The translations under genes were made by a program, and so were the position numbers. DNA of 64,000 bases. It comes from Clostridiaceae bacterium. Its GTDB lineage: Bacteria; Cyanobacteriota; Vampirovibrionia; Gastranaerophilales; Gastranaerophilaceae. The notes under the pieces were generated by a model, which saw only the letters and a list, made by a program, of their open reading frames with translations, was not told the origin of the DNA and made no database searches. The stretch spans positions 61,502 to 125,501 of the forward strand of contig JALCDS010000002.1 of assembly GCA_022641775.1 (NCBI GenBank), in the 5' to 3' direction. Of this stretch, positions 54,845 to 63,898 are shown in pieces. Positions within the stretch are counted from its first letter, which is position 1. Each line of letters opens with the position of its first letter.

Positions 54845-55399
54845 ATGAAATCATTATTAATAGATAAAGAAATAAAATATGAAGGTTGGCAACTTTGCCC
54901 TCATTGGATTTATAAAAACTTTAAAATTCAAGGAGATGCTATCGTAGCCTTTATTGGAGAGTGTGAAGTTAAGCTAAAAGAAATGGTTGATATTGAAGAT
55001 GTCATCAACAATGAACCTATATATAGTAAAAACATGCTCAGTTTTATTTCTGAACAATTCAATATAGGGTTGGTTGAGGGTGTTTTTAGACAAAGACTCC
55101 TTATTTGTGAAATAAAAGAGGCTCTTGAATCCCGTGGGTTTGTAATAAAACGTGATGGTGATGATTTGTTTTATAATGACAAAAAATTAACCGTTTCAAT
55201 TGCAACAAAATCTGCAACTTCTGTATTGATTCATACCGGAATCAATATAACATCTGTCGGTACGCCGATAAAAACTTCCGGACTGGAATCTGATTTAGGA
55301 TTAAGTGATATTAAGGAATTTGCAAAAGAAGTTATGAGTAAATATAATGAAGAGATAGAAGATATAGTCTTGGCAAGTACCAAGGTAAGAGGAGTGTAA
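54845..55399 (+). CDS. DUF366 family protein
   Basis: A 184-residue protein with the DUF366 pattern: YEGWQLCPHWIYKNF near the start, HWI- and MLSFISEQF segments, and CEIKEALESRGF in the middle; SVGTPIKTSGLES near the end. Function unproven. It lies directly behind queC, 17 bases on, which suggests a link to deazapurine metabolism, as an inference from position. Confidence 0.7.
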   Translation: MKSLLIDKEIKYEGWQLCPHWIYKNFKIQGDAIVAFIGECEVKLKEMVDIEDVINNEPIYSKNMLSFISEQFNIGLVEGVFRQRLLICEIKEALESRGFVIKRDGDDLFYNDKKLTVSIATKSATSVLIHTGINITSVGTPIKTSGLESDLGLSDIKEFAKEVMSKYNEEIEDIVLASTKVRGV

Positions 55400-55402
55400 G
55401 TG

Positions 55403-56152
55403 ATGGATTACAATCAAAATGATGATTTTAAATTTGAATTTGATGAACAAAATCAGCCGTCGCATATGAGTTATAAGCAATATCAGAAAAAGGTCACACC
55501 AAAAAAGAAAAATGAAAATTTGGTAATGTTTATTTCCGCATTCTTTGTTATGCTTTTGGTATTTTTAGGATTAGCAAAACAATTGTCTCCTGATGTTGAT
55601 GTTTCAATAGGAAATGATAACGAGGATTCTGTTACTGAAGGAATTGTTCAGGATGGCAATGTTGATGATAGTCTTCAACAAATTAAAAATGATGAAAATG
55701 GCACTCAAAACGGCGATGATTCAATGTTTGATACATCACAAGATTCAAAAGTTGTGCTTCCAAATTCAAAAAAAGCTAAAAGTACAGATGCACAGACAAA
55801 TGCTGCAGGACAAATGCTGAATCCTGATGGAACACCGGTAAATCCTACTGCACAAAATAAACAGATCTCAAAAACAGCAGCACCTACTGCGAGCACAGCA
55901 AAACCTGTAGCAAAAACTTCAACTTCGTCAAGACGTTCAAGGGTTGTTGTAGGGAACTATGCGACAGCAGAACAAGCTGAAGTAGCAAAAGGAATATTGC
56001 AAGAAGCCGGTCTTGGCGTTAATCCTGTCATTAAAAACATAGGCGGGGCTTATACAATCCAAACGGGTTCTTTCTCTTCGCATGAATCAGCTCAAGGAGC
56101 TGCATCGAACCTTTTGAGAAATAATTTCCCTGCAAGAGTTATTTCTGAATAA
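55403..56152 (+). CDS. Membrane-anchored SPOR-domain protein
   Basis: A 249-residue single-pass protein. A transmembrane helix lies at about residues 40-58 (LVMFISAFFVMLLVFLGLA), followed by a Thr/Ala/Pro/Gln-rich linker and a C-terminal SPOR domain (about 175-248, VVVGNYATAEQAEVAKGIL and YTIQTGSFSSHESAQGAAS). SPOR binds denuded peptidoglycan at division sites. It ends the HEAT-queC-DUF366 group. The ATG at 55403 is used, with GGAG 9 bases upstream; a GTG one codon earlier is possible. Confidence 0.88.
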   Translation: MDYNQNDDFKFEFDEQNQPSHMSYKQYQKKVTPKKKNENLVMFISAFFVMLLVFLGLAKQLSPDVDVSIGNDNEDSVTEGIVQDGNVDDSLQQIKNDENGTQNGDDSMFDTSQDSKVVLPNSKKAKSTDAQTNAAGQMLNPDGTPVNPTAQNKQISKTAAPTASTAKPVAKTSTSSRRSRVVVGNYATAEQAEVAKGILQEAGLGVNPVIKNIGGAYTIQTGSFSSHESAQGAASNLLRNNFPARVISE

Positions 56153-56162
56153 AAAAGTTTAA

Positions 56163-56203
56163 AAAAAATAACGGACTTTGAATTTCAAAGTCCGTTATTT
56201 TTT
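56163..56203. terminator. Bidirectional terminator
   Basis: AATAACGGACTTTGA and its complement with flanking A- and T-tracts, between the SPOR gene and convergent surE. Confidence 0.9.
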
Positions 56204-56213
56204 TATCTTTTAA

Positions 56214-57005
56214 TTAGAACCAATTACATTTATCACCGGTGCAAAGTTCTTCTGCCAGGCTTGTCATTGTTTCTTCGTTTGTCATATCGAATGTTACCGG
56301 AGTTATTGAAATTTTGTTATTTCTAACAGCTGCAATATCTGTTTTGGCGTCTTCAGGTTCGGTTACAAGTTCGCCTGCCATCCAATAATAAACTTTTCCT
56401 CTAGGATCCATCCTTTTTTCGTATTCGTTTGTGAACATTTTACCACCGAGTTCAGTAATTGCTACTCCTGCAATATCATCAGGTTCCAATGCCGGAACAT
56501 TTACATTTAGAATACTTTTTTCAGGGAATGGAAATTTTTCAATTTTTTTCAACAGTTCATTTACAAATTTTGCAGTAAATTTAAAGCTGTCATATTCTGT
56601 TTCCATACTTGCCAAAGATACAGCCATACTCGGAATACCCATCATTGCGCCTTCCATGGCACAACTTACTGTTCCCGAATACAAAATATCAGAGCCCAAA
56701 TTTGGCCCATGATTTATTCCTGAAATTACGATGTCAGGCATTTCTTCAGGAGATAAAATTGCGTTAATTGCTATTTTTACACAATCTCCCGGAGTTCCGG
56801 TTGTAATCCAAGTCCTTTTTGAACCTGCCAACGGGTCTAATTCTTCAACTCGTAAAGGAGTGTGCAATGTTAGTGAATGACCTGCCGCACTTCTTTCTCT
56901 ATCAGGTGCTACTACATAGACATCGTGATGTTTTGCTAATTTCGTTGTCAGTGCTCTGATTCCGTTTGCTGCAATACCATCATCGTTTGAAATTAATATT
57001 TTCAT
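56214..57005 (-). CDS. surE: 5'-nucleotidase SurE
   Basis: A metal-dependent nucleoside-monophosphate phosphatase/exopolyphosphatase of 263 residues. The N-terminal ILISNDDGIAANG holds the catalytic Asp pair, and SGINHGPNLGSDILYSGTVS contains the metal ligands Asn and the active-site loop; AAGHSLTLHTPLRV is a further signature. Monocistronic. Confidence 0.95.
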   Translation of the reverse strand: MKILISNDDGIAANGIRALTTKLAKHHDVYVVAPDRERSAAGHSLTLHTPLRVEELDPLAGSKRTWITTGTPGDCVKIAINAILSPEEMPDIVISGINHGPNLGSDILYSGTVSCAMEGAMMGIPSMAVSLASMETEYDSFKFTAKFVNELLKKIEKFPFPEKSILNVNVPALEPDDIAGVAITELGGKMFTNEYEKRMDPRGKVYYWMAGELVTEPEDAKTDIAAVRNNKISITPVTFDMTNEETMTSLAEELCTGDKCNWF

Positions 57006-57149
57006 GTTTCTCCTTTAACCAAAACTATAGCTCTATTCTACATTATTCCCATTTCGTTGTGAATATAACATCCATCTATATTAAGTTTTGTAACTAAATG
57101 CAAAAATACTATCTAAAATATAGCAATTATATATACAAAATATTTTTTA

Positions 57150-57299
57150 TATACATGTAACACGAGGAAAGCATAAATTGAGGAATCAAGAACAAATTTA
57201 TGCACACACTACACTTCACACTATTACGAGGAATGATTAAGATTTTGAAAAAGTTTTACATTCCAAAGGGCCAAAACCAAAAGTCAGGCTCTTTTTTTT
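57150..57299 (+). ncRNA. Candidate small RNA with terminator
   Basis: The gap between surE and the next genes (57006-57596) contains an inverted repeat, GCATAAATT (57171-57179) with AATTTATGC (57195-57203), and a forward terminator at 57265-57294 (AAAGGGCC/GGCTCTTT) with a tract of eight Ts. A TATATA-rich box lies before it at about 57130-57153. It might also encode a 28-residue peptide from ATG 57233 with GAGG just before. The start is not fixed. Confidence 0.4.
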
Positions 57300-57307
57300 G
57301 CCTTAAA

Positions 57308-57445
57308 TTATTTATTTAGAATATAAACTTCAGCTAATTTGCCTTTTTTATTATCTTTAAACTTGATTTCTTTTTTCGTATCTTCAGGGGCAAAATCACC
57401 TTTTTGATAATTAATTAAATATCTCATAAATTCAGGACTAAACAT
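57308..57445 (-). CDS. 45-residue protein, unknown
   Basis: A short frame with a strong Shine-Dalgarno (AAGGAGT, 5 bases before the ATG at 57445) and stop TAA at 57308. The sequence is hydrophilic, with a short hydrophobic start and a Lys/Asp-rich middle (DTKKEIKFKDNKKGK). No family recognised. The gene is divergent from sdaAB, which lies about 150 bp away. The quality of the ribosome site is the main evidence. Confidence 0.55.
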   Translation of the reverse strand: MFSPEFMRYLINYQKGDFAPEDTKKEIKFKDNKKGKLAEVYILNK

Positions 57446-57596
57446 TGTACTCCTTCACACATAATTTTAATACACTTACCACATATATATAAAAACATAA
57501 AATCGCGAAACCTTGCTATTTCTTTACAAATTCTTTACAAATTATTAAGCAAAAACTTAACTTTTTAATGTATAATTTTTTAGTAAGGAACGAATT

Positions 57597-58268
57597 ATGA
57601 GACAGTCTTCTATTATAGATATAATTTCCCCGATAATGGTAGGTCCATCAAGCTCTCATACGGCAGGTGCTGTTAGACTTGGGCTTTTGGCGCGTCATGT
57701 ATTTAATTCTCATATTCGTAAAATAAAATTTAGGCTTTATAATTCTTATGCCACTACAGGGAAAGGTCATGGGACAGACAAAGGGTTGCTTTCAGGAATT
57801 CTCGGATTGGGTGTTGATGATACCAGAATAAAAAATATTTTTGGTTCCGATATTGCGCAACATATTGAATATTCTTTTGAATATATGGAAGATTTTAACA
57901 GACATCCGAACGCTGTCGATTTTATAATTGAAGGTAAAGATTTGAAGATGACAATTAGTGGAGAATCTATTGGTGCCGGAGAAGTTGTTATAAGAAAAAT
58001 TAACGATTTTAATGTGAAAATAACGGGGCATTATAATACCTTGTTGATTTTATACAAAGACAGTGTTGGTATAATTTCTACAGTTACGACGCTAATCCAA
58101 AAAGAACATGTAAATATAGCTTCAATGAGCTGTGACAGATCAGGGAAGGGGCAGATTGCTTCTATGTGTATTTCGCTTGATGGCGAATTGAATGAAAAAA
58201 TAGTTGATGTGTGTCAGTACATAAAACATGTTCATCTTGTAAGATATATAAAAAAATTAGAAAGTTAA
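57597..58268 (+). CDS. sdaAB: L-serine ammonia-lyase, beta subunit
   Basis: A 223-residue subunit of the iron-sulphur L-serine dehydratase. The N-terminal signature is IISPIMVGPSSSHTAGAVRLG; the second half (about 150-223) is an ACT domain, YKDSVGIISTVTTLIQKEHV. The alpha-subunit gene follows after 3 bases. The pair deaminates serine to pyruvate and ammonia. Two CTTTACAAA copies lie upstream at 57527-57541. Confidence 0.95.
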   Translation: MRQSSIIDIISPIMVGPSSSHTAGAVRLGLLARHVFNSHIRKIKFRLYNSYATTGKGHGTDKGLLSGILGLGVDDTRIKNIFGSDIAQHIEYSFEYMEDFNRHPNAVDFIIEGKDLKMTISGESIGAGEVVIRKINDFNVKITGHYNTLLILYKDSVGIISTVTTLIQKEHVNIASMSCDRSGKGQIASMCISLDGELNEKIVDVCQYIKHVHLVRYIKKLES

Positions 58269-58271
58269 ATT

Positions 58272-59153
58272 ATGAAATATAAATCGATTTCAACATTTGC
58301 AGATTTACTTGGTGAGTGTGAGCTTCAAGAGGTTACAATATTTGACATTGCGCAAAAAAATGAAGCGAATCTTGATGATATAAAAGTTAATGAATTTAGA
58401 AAAATCGTTAAAAAAAGCCTTAATGCGATGCAAGATGCAGTTAAATCAGGGCTTAAATCTAAAGAAATGTCATTGAGTGGGATGTGTGGCGATGATTGTA
58501 GCAGGTTGAAATCTTTTTATAGCGATAGCCATGCGTTGTTTGGTACAATTTTTGAAAAAATTGTTACTTATGCACTTGCAATCAGTGAAGAAAATTTGAG
58601 GATGGGTAAAATTGTTGCATGCCCTACAGCAGGCTCTTGCGCGATAGTTCCATCAGTTTTGATTGCGGTTTCTGAAGAAAAAAATATTTCTGAGAAATCA
58701 CAGATTGATGCGTTGATTACTGCAGGCGAAATTGGGCGTATAGTTTCAAATAAAGTTTCTTTGGCCGGCGCTGTTGCCGGTTGTCAGGCAGAATGTGGTG
58801 TTGCTTCAGCGATGAGTGCCGCTGCTTTAACTCAATTATTAGGAGGAACTCCAAGACAAATTTTAAATGCTGTTGCCTTGGCACTTAAAAATCTTTTGGG
58901 TTTAACTTGTGACCCTGTTTGCGGTCTTGTTGAAATCCCATGTGTCAAAAGAAATGCGTTTCTGGCAGTACATGCAGTTACTGCTTGTGAATTGGCGCTT
59001 GCAAATGTTGAATCAAAGATTCCAGTTGATGAAGTTGTCGATGCGATGGAGCAAACAGGCAAACTTATGTCCCCAATGCTGAAAGAAAGTTCTCAGGCAG
59101 GTTTGGCAAAAACAAAGACTGCTGTCCGATTAGAGAAGTCATTACGCAAATAA
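58272..59153 (+). CDS. sdaAA: L-serine ammonia-lyase, alpha subunit
   Basis: The 293-residue [4Fe-4S] catalytic subunit. The loop cysteines are in CPTAGSCAIVPSV, CQAECG and LTCDPVCGLVEIPCVKRN. An oxygen-sensitive cluster fits an anaerobe. It forms a heterodimer with the upstream beta subunit. Confidence 0.95.
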   Translation: MKYKSISTFADLLGECELQEVTIFDIAQKNEANLDDIKVNEFRKIVKKSLNAMQDAVKSGLKSKEMSLSGMCGDDCSRLKSFYSDSHALFGTIFEKIVTYALAISEENLRMGKIVACPTAGSCAIVPSVLIAVSEEKNISEKSQIDALITAGEIGRIVSNKVSLAGAVAGCQAECGVASAMSAAALTQLLGGTPRQILNAVALALKNLLGLTCDPVCGLVEIPCVKRNAFLAVHAVTACELALANVESKIPVDEVVDAMEQTGKLMSPMLKESSQAGLAKTKTAVRLEKSLRK

Positions 59154-59281
59154 ATTTATACTCAATTGCTATATTGTAAAGTTTTGTAACGAAAATTTTA
59201 AATTAAGGCAATTATGTAGAAATAAAATACTTTATATATATAAGAGATATAGTATGTATTTTAATATACAAGGAGTATAAC

Positions 59282-59482
59282 ATGGGTATTAATGCAATTA
59301 CAAAAATCGGCAAAAAGTTATTTCCGGAAAAAGACGCAGTTAAAAATGCACCAGGAACACAAAAACCTACAGCCTTTTTAGCTAATAATATACCTGTAGG
59401 ATCAGATTATAAAGCAGGATATGTAGATAATTCAAGTGTATCTTGTTGGAATCAAATCAGTGGATACGGAACTCAAACTTAG
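59282..59482 (+). CDS. 66-residue protein, unknown
   Basis: A short gene with AAGGAG 9 bases before the ATG. The product begins MGINAITKIGKKLF and ends with a Tyr/Ser/Trp-rich segment including one cysteine (SSVSCWNQISGYG). The first part resembles the starts of the tagged proteins near 52 kb, but only loosely. It has its own upstream region with TTTTGTAAC at about 59181. It lies 84 bp before coaX. Confidence 0.6.
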   Translation: MGINAITKIGKKLFPEKDAVKNAPGTQKPTAFLANNIPVGSDYKAGYVDNSSVSCWNQISGYGTQT

Positions 59483-59566
59483 TTAGTTTGATAATGTATA
59501 TGTTTGCGCTACAATAATTTTCGATTGAACCTCATTAGGTGAGGGAAAAGAGAGGATTATTGTATT

Positions 59567-60319
59567 GTGCTGTTAGCGGTAGATATTGGAAATACAAATA
59601 TAAAGCTCGGATTATTTGATAACGATGCATTGGTTGAAGAATTGAAGTTGGCATCGGATAAAGAACTTACTTCAGAAGAATATGAGGTTCTTTTGACATC
59701 ATTGTTAAAGCCTTATCATATTGACGGGTGCATAGTCTCTTCGGTTGTGGATGAACTTAACAGCAAATTTAAGACTGCAGTAACAAATCTTTTTAAAATA
59801 AAACCTATTTTTTTATCTTCAGAGATAAATACCGGTGTAAAAATAAAATTAAAACATCCGAAAGAAGCCGGTGGCGATAGAATTGCGAATGCTATAGGGG
59901 CATTTGTTTTGTATGACCATCCTGTAATTGTTGTTGATTTTGGGACGGCAACTTCTTTTGATATAATAAATAACAAGGGTGAATTTGTCGGTGGCGCTAT
60001 TGCTCCCGGTTTGAAATTGCAGATGAATTCCTTAAACAAATTTACCTCAAAACTTCCTCATATAGATGTTGCAGAAAGTAAATGCGCAATTGGAGATAAT
60101 ACTGTAGATGCGATTCTTTCAGGCGTAATGAGAGGAACTGCAAGTATGATTGACGGGCTTGTAAAGCAATGTGAGCAGGAACTCGGTGAAAAAGCTGTGC
60201 TTGTAGCAACCGGCGGGTATGCAAATATAATTTCAGAATATCTGGAAAGAAAATTCGATTTTATCAATCCTACATTAACTCTTGAAGGCTTGAGATATTT
60301 GTATCAATTGAATAAATAA
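59567..60319 (+). CDS. coaX: Type III pantothenate kinase
   Basis: First step of coenzyme A synthesis, feedback-insensitive. A 250-residue ASKHA kinase with LAVDIGNTNIKLG at the N-terminus, GGDRIANAIGA, VDFGTATSFDII and ATGGYANIISEYL. The start is GTG at 59567 with GAGG about 11 bases before. The next gene is convergent. Confidence 0.94.
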   Translation: MLLAVDIGNTNIKLGLFDNDALVEELKLASDKELTSEEYEVLLTSLLKPYHIDGCIVSSVVDELNSKFKTAVTNLFKIKPIFLSSEINTGVKIKLKHPKEAGGDRIANAIGAFVLYDHPVIVVDFGTATSFDIINNKGEFVGGAIAPGLKLQMNSLNKFTSKLPHIDVAESKCAIGDNTVDAILSGVMRGTASMIDGLVKQCEQELGEKAVLVATGGYANIISEYLERKFDFINPTLTLEGLRYLYQLNK

Positions 60320-60321
60320 AT

Positions 60322-60939
60322 TTAAATATGATATGTAAATTGTAAAAAATTACCCATAAGGTTTTCGTTCCAAACTTGGACGTCATCGGGAACATCCAAT
60401 ACAACCGGTGTAAAATTCCATATGTATTTAAAATTTAATCTTTTTACAAGATAATTTGCAGTTAATTGTGCGTAATCTCTAGGGACAGTTAAAATCGCAA
60501 TATCAACGCCTGATTTTTTAACTAAGTTCTCGAGTTTTGACATATCAAAAATCACTTTGTTGTTTACTGTTTTACCAATCTTTTTTTTGTCACTGTCAAA
60601 AAGTGCCAAAATATTCAAGCCGTAATCGGTGAAATTATCATATTTTGCAAGTGCTGAGCCCAAATTTCCTGCACCTATAATAAAAGCTTTTTTTGTCTTG
60701 GCAAATCCTAATGTTTTTTCAATAGATACTTTTAATTCTTTGACGATATAGCCTACTCGGCATTTCCCGGATTTGTTTAACAAGTTTATATCTTTTCGGA
60801 CTTGAGAATCATCAATTTTCAATAATTGAGCTATTTGTCCGCTTGAAATGAACTCTCTTTTGTTATCAAGGTAGTCAGAGAGAATACAATGATACAATGT
60901 TAATCTGTTAATAACTTTATCAGAAATTTGTTTTGCCAT
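60322..60939 (-). CDS. rex: Redox-sensing repressor Rex
   Basis: A 205-residue regulator that senses the NADH/NAD ratio. The winged-helix domain (about 10-80) contains ISSGQIAQLLKIDDSQVRKD, as in Rex; the Rossmann domain has GAGNLGSALAKY (89-100). The C-terminus has the usual domain-swap helix. No Rex operator of the TTGTG-type palindrome was found in this window by eye. Confidence 0.93.
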   Translation of the reverse strand: MAKQISDKVINRLTLYHCILSDYLDNKREFISSGQIAQLLKIDDSQVRKDINLLNKSGKCRVGYIVKELKVSIEKTLGFAKTKKAFIIGAGNLGSALAKYDNFTDYGLNILALFDSDKKKIGKTVNNKVIFDMSKLENLVKKSGVDIAILTVPRDYAQLTANYLVKRLNFKYIWNFTPVVLDVPDDVQVWNENLMGNFLQFTYHI

Positions 60940-61078
60940 AGGAAAAGATTACTACAAATTTATTTTTTATGCAAAACAGTGGTTTTTACCCTCAAAAATG
61001 AAATTGTTACAATTCGCTAAAACCCTTGTGTATAGAGTGTTTTGCTAAACAACAAGTGTAAGGTTGACACGTTAGGGG

Positions 61079-61106
61079 TTGAAATTTTAAAATTTTGTAA
61101 TATAAT
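61079..61106 (+). promoter_or_regulatory. Promoter of the transglycosylase gene
   Basis: TTGAAA at 61079-61084, a 16-base spacer and a perfect TATAAT at 61101-61106. It starts a leader of about 125 bases. Confidence 0.6.
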
Positions 61107-61119
61107 AAAAACATACTTA

Positions 61120-61225
61120 ATTCCGAAAGGCAATTTTTACACTGACGTCAAAGTGTAAAATTGAATAAAAGATGGACGATAAGAAAATCTTTATTGACCT
61201 CAAGGAATTCCAATTTACAATATAG
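61120..61225 (+). promoter_or_regulatory. Structured leader with 17-codon upstream frame
   Basis: The leader can form TTTTACACT/AGTGTAAAA (about 61136-61160), AAAGAT/ATCTTT, and a closing helix AATTCC/GGAATT. Within it, ATG 61172 to TAG 61225 encodes the 17-residue MDDKKIFIDLKEFQFTI; its stop overlaps the ribosome site (GAGG) of the next gene. This could couple or regulate translation. No known riboswitch consensus is recognised. Confidence 0.4.
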
Positions 61226-61236
61226 AGGATTACATT

Positions 61237-61893
61237 TTGAAGAAACTATTGCTAGTAACTATTACGTTAGTACTAATGTTGTGCGTTCAAAATCCATCAA
61301 GCGCAACCGACGTAAGAACAGTTAAGGCAACAATAGTCAAGCACGCAATTGAGTTAGGAGTTGATCCTGCACTTGCGCTTAGTATCGCGCGAACAGAATC
61401 AGGTTTCCGTCATAGTGCGCGTAGTTGCCATGGTGCAGTTGGAGTTTTCCAATTGATGCCATCAACCGCTAGAAGAATGGGTTTGAACCCATATTCATTA
61501 AATGATAATGTAAAGGGCGGTATTCTTTATTATAAGAGGATGTACAAGATGTTTGGTTCAACAGAACTGGCACTTGCTGCATATAATGCAGGGCCTGCAA
61601 AGGTTAAAAAATACAGAAAAGTTCCTCCATATAGAGAAACTAAAAGATTTGTAAAAAAGATTATGACAGACTATAATCACCAAAAAAGTCATCCGGAACC
61701 GGTTTTAGCGGCAGCAAAGAAAAAACATGTTGCTACAAAAACTGTAACGGTAAAGAAAAATCAGATTGTAAAGGTTGCGCCTGTTCCTACAAAGGTTGAA
61801 ACTTCTGTTCAGGAAGCAAGTGCGATTAAAGCAGAAGTTATTGAACAAAGTGCTGATGTAAGTGTTCCAACAGAATCAGTAGCTGCAATCTAA
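61237..61893 (+). CDS. Secreted lytic transglycosylase
   Basis: A 218-residue SLT-fold peptidoglycan hydrolase. Signal peptide (1-23, ending PSSA). The catalytic Glu is E54 in ARTESGFRHSA; GAVGVFQLMPSTARRMG and ALAAYNAGPAKVKKY are the other family motifs. A Lys/Val-rich tail follows the domain. The start is TTG at 61237 with GAGG 8 bases upstream. It acts in the periplasm or wall. Confidence 0.92.
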   Translation: MKKLLLVTITLVLMLCVQNPSSATDVRTVKATIVKHAIELGVDPALALSIARTESGFRHSARSCHGAVGVFQLMPSTARRMGLNPYSLNDNVKGGILYYKRMYKMFGSTELALAAYNAGPAKVKKYRKVPPYRETKRFVKKIMTDYNHQKSHPEPVLAAAKKKHVATKTVTVKKNQIVKVAPVPTKVETSVQEASAIKAEVIEQSADVSVPTESVAAI

Positions 61894-61915
61894 TTTTAAA
61901 AAGTCTAGTACAATG

Positions 61916-61949
61916 AAAAATAGAGCCAATTTAAGGCTCTATTTTTTTG
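61916..61949 (+). terminator. Rho-independent terminator
   Basis: AAAAATAGAGCC and GGCTCTATTTTT flanking a 6-base loop; it ends the transglycosylase transcript. Confidence 0.88.
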
Positions 61950-62062
61950 TTTCTAATATGTAAAGATTTGTTAATATTTTTTGAGACAGATTAAAGAATC
62001 TTTCTAAAATAGCCGTCAATACATGTATCTTAAAAGGATTGACGAAAGGAAAAGCTAAAGCA

Positions 62063-63898
62063 ATGGGATTGTCAGGATCACAAGCAAGATTATTAAGTAT
62101 AACAGCTCGATTAACAGATAACGAGTTGCATTCTCAATTAATCACGCAAGCTAAAATAAGATTAGCTTCAGAATCTGCTGCTGCAAGCAATGAATATATT
62201 GATTCCTTGAGCCAGACAAAATTACAAATTGCAAGTTATGATAGTAATGGTACAGCAACATATTCATCATTAACTCCTGATTATTTGTTGACTTTTTCTG
62301 AATTGAAAAACCAATACGGAATGGTTGATACTTCAGGTAATTTGCTTGTATCTTCTTCTATCGCTGATGTTTATCAAAAAAGTAATACTTTAAATGAATT
62401 TTTGGAAAATAATGGCATCTCAAAAATTGAAAATACAAAATATACAGAATCAATGACACAAATATATGGAACAAATTATACAAATTATCCGGCAGATAAA
62501 TCTATTTATACTGAAATTACAAACAATACTACTGATAAAATAACTACATTAGCTGGTGCTACGGATAATGCGACAAACTATAATAATGCAGCAAGTGCAT
62601 TGGATGCCTCATTGAGCGGTTATGCTGAAATGACAGGTATTATGGGCAATTATAGAGATACTATTTTGAATTATCCGACATATGTAGAAGTACCTACAAA
62701 ACCTGCGGATTATAATATCTGGGATGATGCAGTAGCCTTATTAAGTCCTCAATGTTGGGATTCAACAGGAATTGATCAGTTATTAGATGGTACGGCTACA
62801 GCTAGTAATGATAATGTATGGCATATGGAACACGTTTTAGCTCAATATTTGTGGAGTCCAAATAGTTTAGATACAAATTATGACCTTGGTGGTACCTTAT
62901 CAGCAACAGGTAAAGATGCTTCAGGTAACAGTGCAAGCTATACAATTCAAAACACTTCAGGAATATGGGCATTATCATCCGGAGGTGGAAATGGTGATGA
63001 TCCAAAGAATGTAAGAGATACTCTTGCACTTTCTGAAAATGCTGAATTAAAAACAAAATTAATAAATTTGTATTTAAAATTAGCCTTGAATATTGTTGCT
63101 AATAATACAAATAGTGGCTTGACTTCAGGTAATATAAAAACCGCAGGCGGAACAACATTAGATCAGAGTAATGTAAAATCTTATGCAACGGTTGAAAGTT
63201 CAAGCGACCTAGGAACTGAATATAAAGATACAATAAAAGAATTGTTATTGGCTGTTGCCAAAAACGACCCGACTATCAAGAAAAAACAAGCCGATCATGA
63301 TGCACTTGTAAATCAATACAATGAAAATTTAGCAAAAAGAGATGCGTTTGTGTCTGCTGTCAAAGCTTGGGTAACTTCAGTAGGAGATGCCGGTAAAAAA
63401 GTATTATCACAGTTCCCATTACCGGATAAACAGGTTCCAAACCCTGAAGATTCTAAATATCAATGGTACACAAATTTGTGGTATAGAATGGGTGCCGGAG
63501 ATGATAAAAAGACTGCATACAAGACATTAGATGACAAATTTTTGGATAATTCAAGCTGGATAAAATACGCATTGGAACAAGGTATTGTAACTATTGAACA
63601 AGCGAAAACTGTTGACGGTGGTTCTGCTAAATATCCTGATTTAAAAACAACAGATTGGGTTTCTACAATATACACATCATGTTCTGATATGTCTGAAACA
63701 GAAGATACTCTTGCTCAAACAAAAGCTGAAGCAAAATACCAAAAAGCTACAACAGAGATAGAAGCTAAAGATAAACAATATGATTCAAAATTGAAAAATT
63801 TAGACACAATTCATAGTGCGTTACAGACTGAATATGAATCTGTTAAAACTGTAATTAGTAAGAATATTGAACGTTCATTCAAAACTTTGACGTCATAA
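62063..63898 (+). CDS. Large helical protein with SQARLL-type N-terminus, unknown
   Basis: A 611-residue protein. The start MGLSGSQARLLSITARLTDN and the following helix (LITQAKIRLASESAAASNEY) form a pattern I associate with hook-/filament-associated or similar surface proteins in this lineage; a family name is not claimed. The rest is Thr/Asn/Ser-rich with long helical stretches, and a Gly-rich loop (SSGGGNGDDPKN). No signal peptide is seen. The ATG at 62063 is preferred over TTG at 62039 because AAAGGA lies about 13 bases before it and the motif begins there; this is uncertain. Confidence 0.65.
   Translation: MGLSGSQARLLSITARLTDNELHSQLITQAKIRLASESAAASNEYIDSLSQTKLQIASYDSNGTATYSSLTPDYLLTFSELKNQYGMVDTSGNLLVSSSIADVYQKSNTLNEFLENNGISKIENTKYTESMTQIYGTNYTNYPADKSIYTEITNNTTDKITTLAGATDNATNYNNAASALDASLSGYAEMTGIMGNYRDTILNYPTYVEVPTKPADYNIWDDAVALLSPQCWDSTGIDQLLDGTATASNDNVWHMEHVLAQYLWSPNSLDTNYDLGGTLSATGKDASGNSASYTIQNTSGIWALSSGGGNGDDPKNVRDTLALSENAELKTKLINLYLKLALNIVANNTNSGLTSGNIKTAGGTTLDQSNVKSYATVESSSDLGTEYKDTIKELLLAVAKNDPTIKKKQADHDALVNQYNENLAKRDAFVSAVKAWVTSVGDAGKKVLSQFPLPDKQVPNPEDSKYQWYTNLWYRMGAGDDKKTAYKTLDDKFLDNSSWIKYALEQGIVTIEQAKTVDGGSAKYPDLKTTDWVSTIYTSCSDMSETEDTLAQTKAEAKYQKATTEIEAKDKQYDSKLKNLDTIHSALQTEYESVKTVISKNIERSFKTLTS

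Noticed and set aside
61079..61236. c-di-AMP (ydaO) riboswitch before the transglycosylase
   Set aside because: The gene type fits, but none of the conserved sequence blocks that I recall is present.
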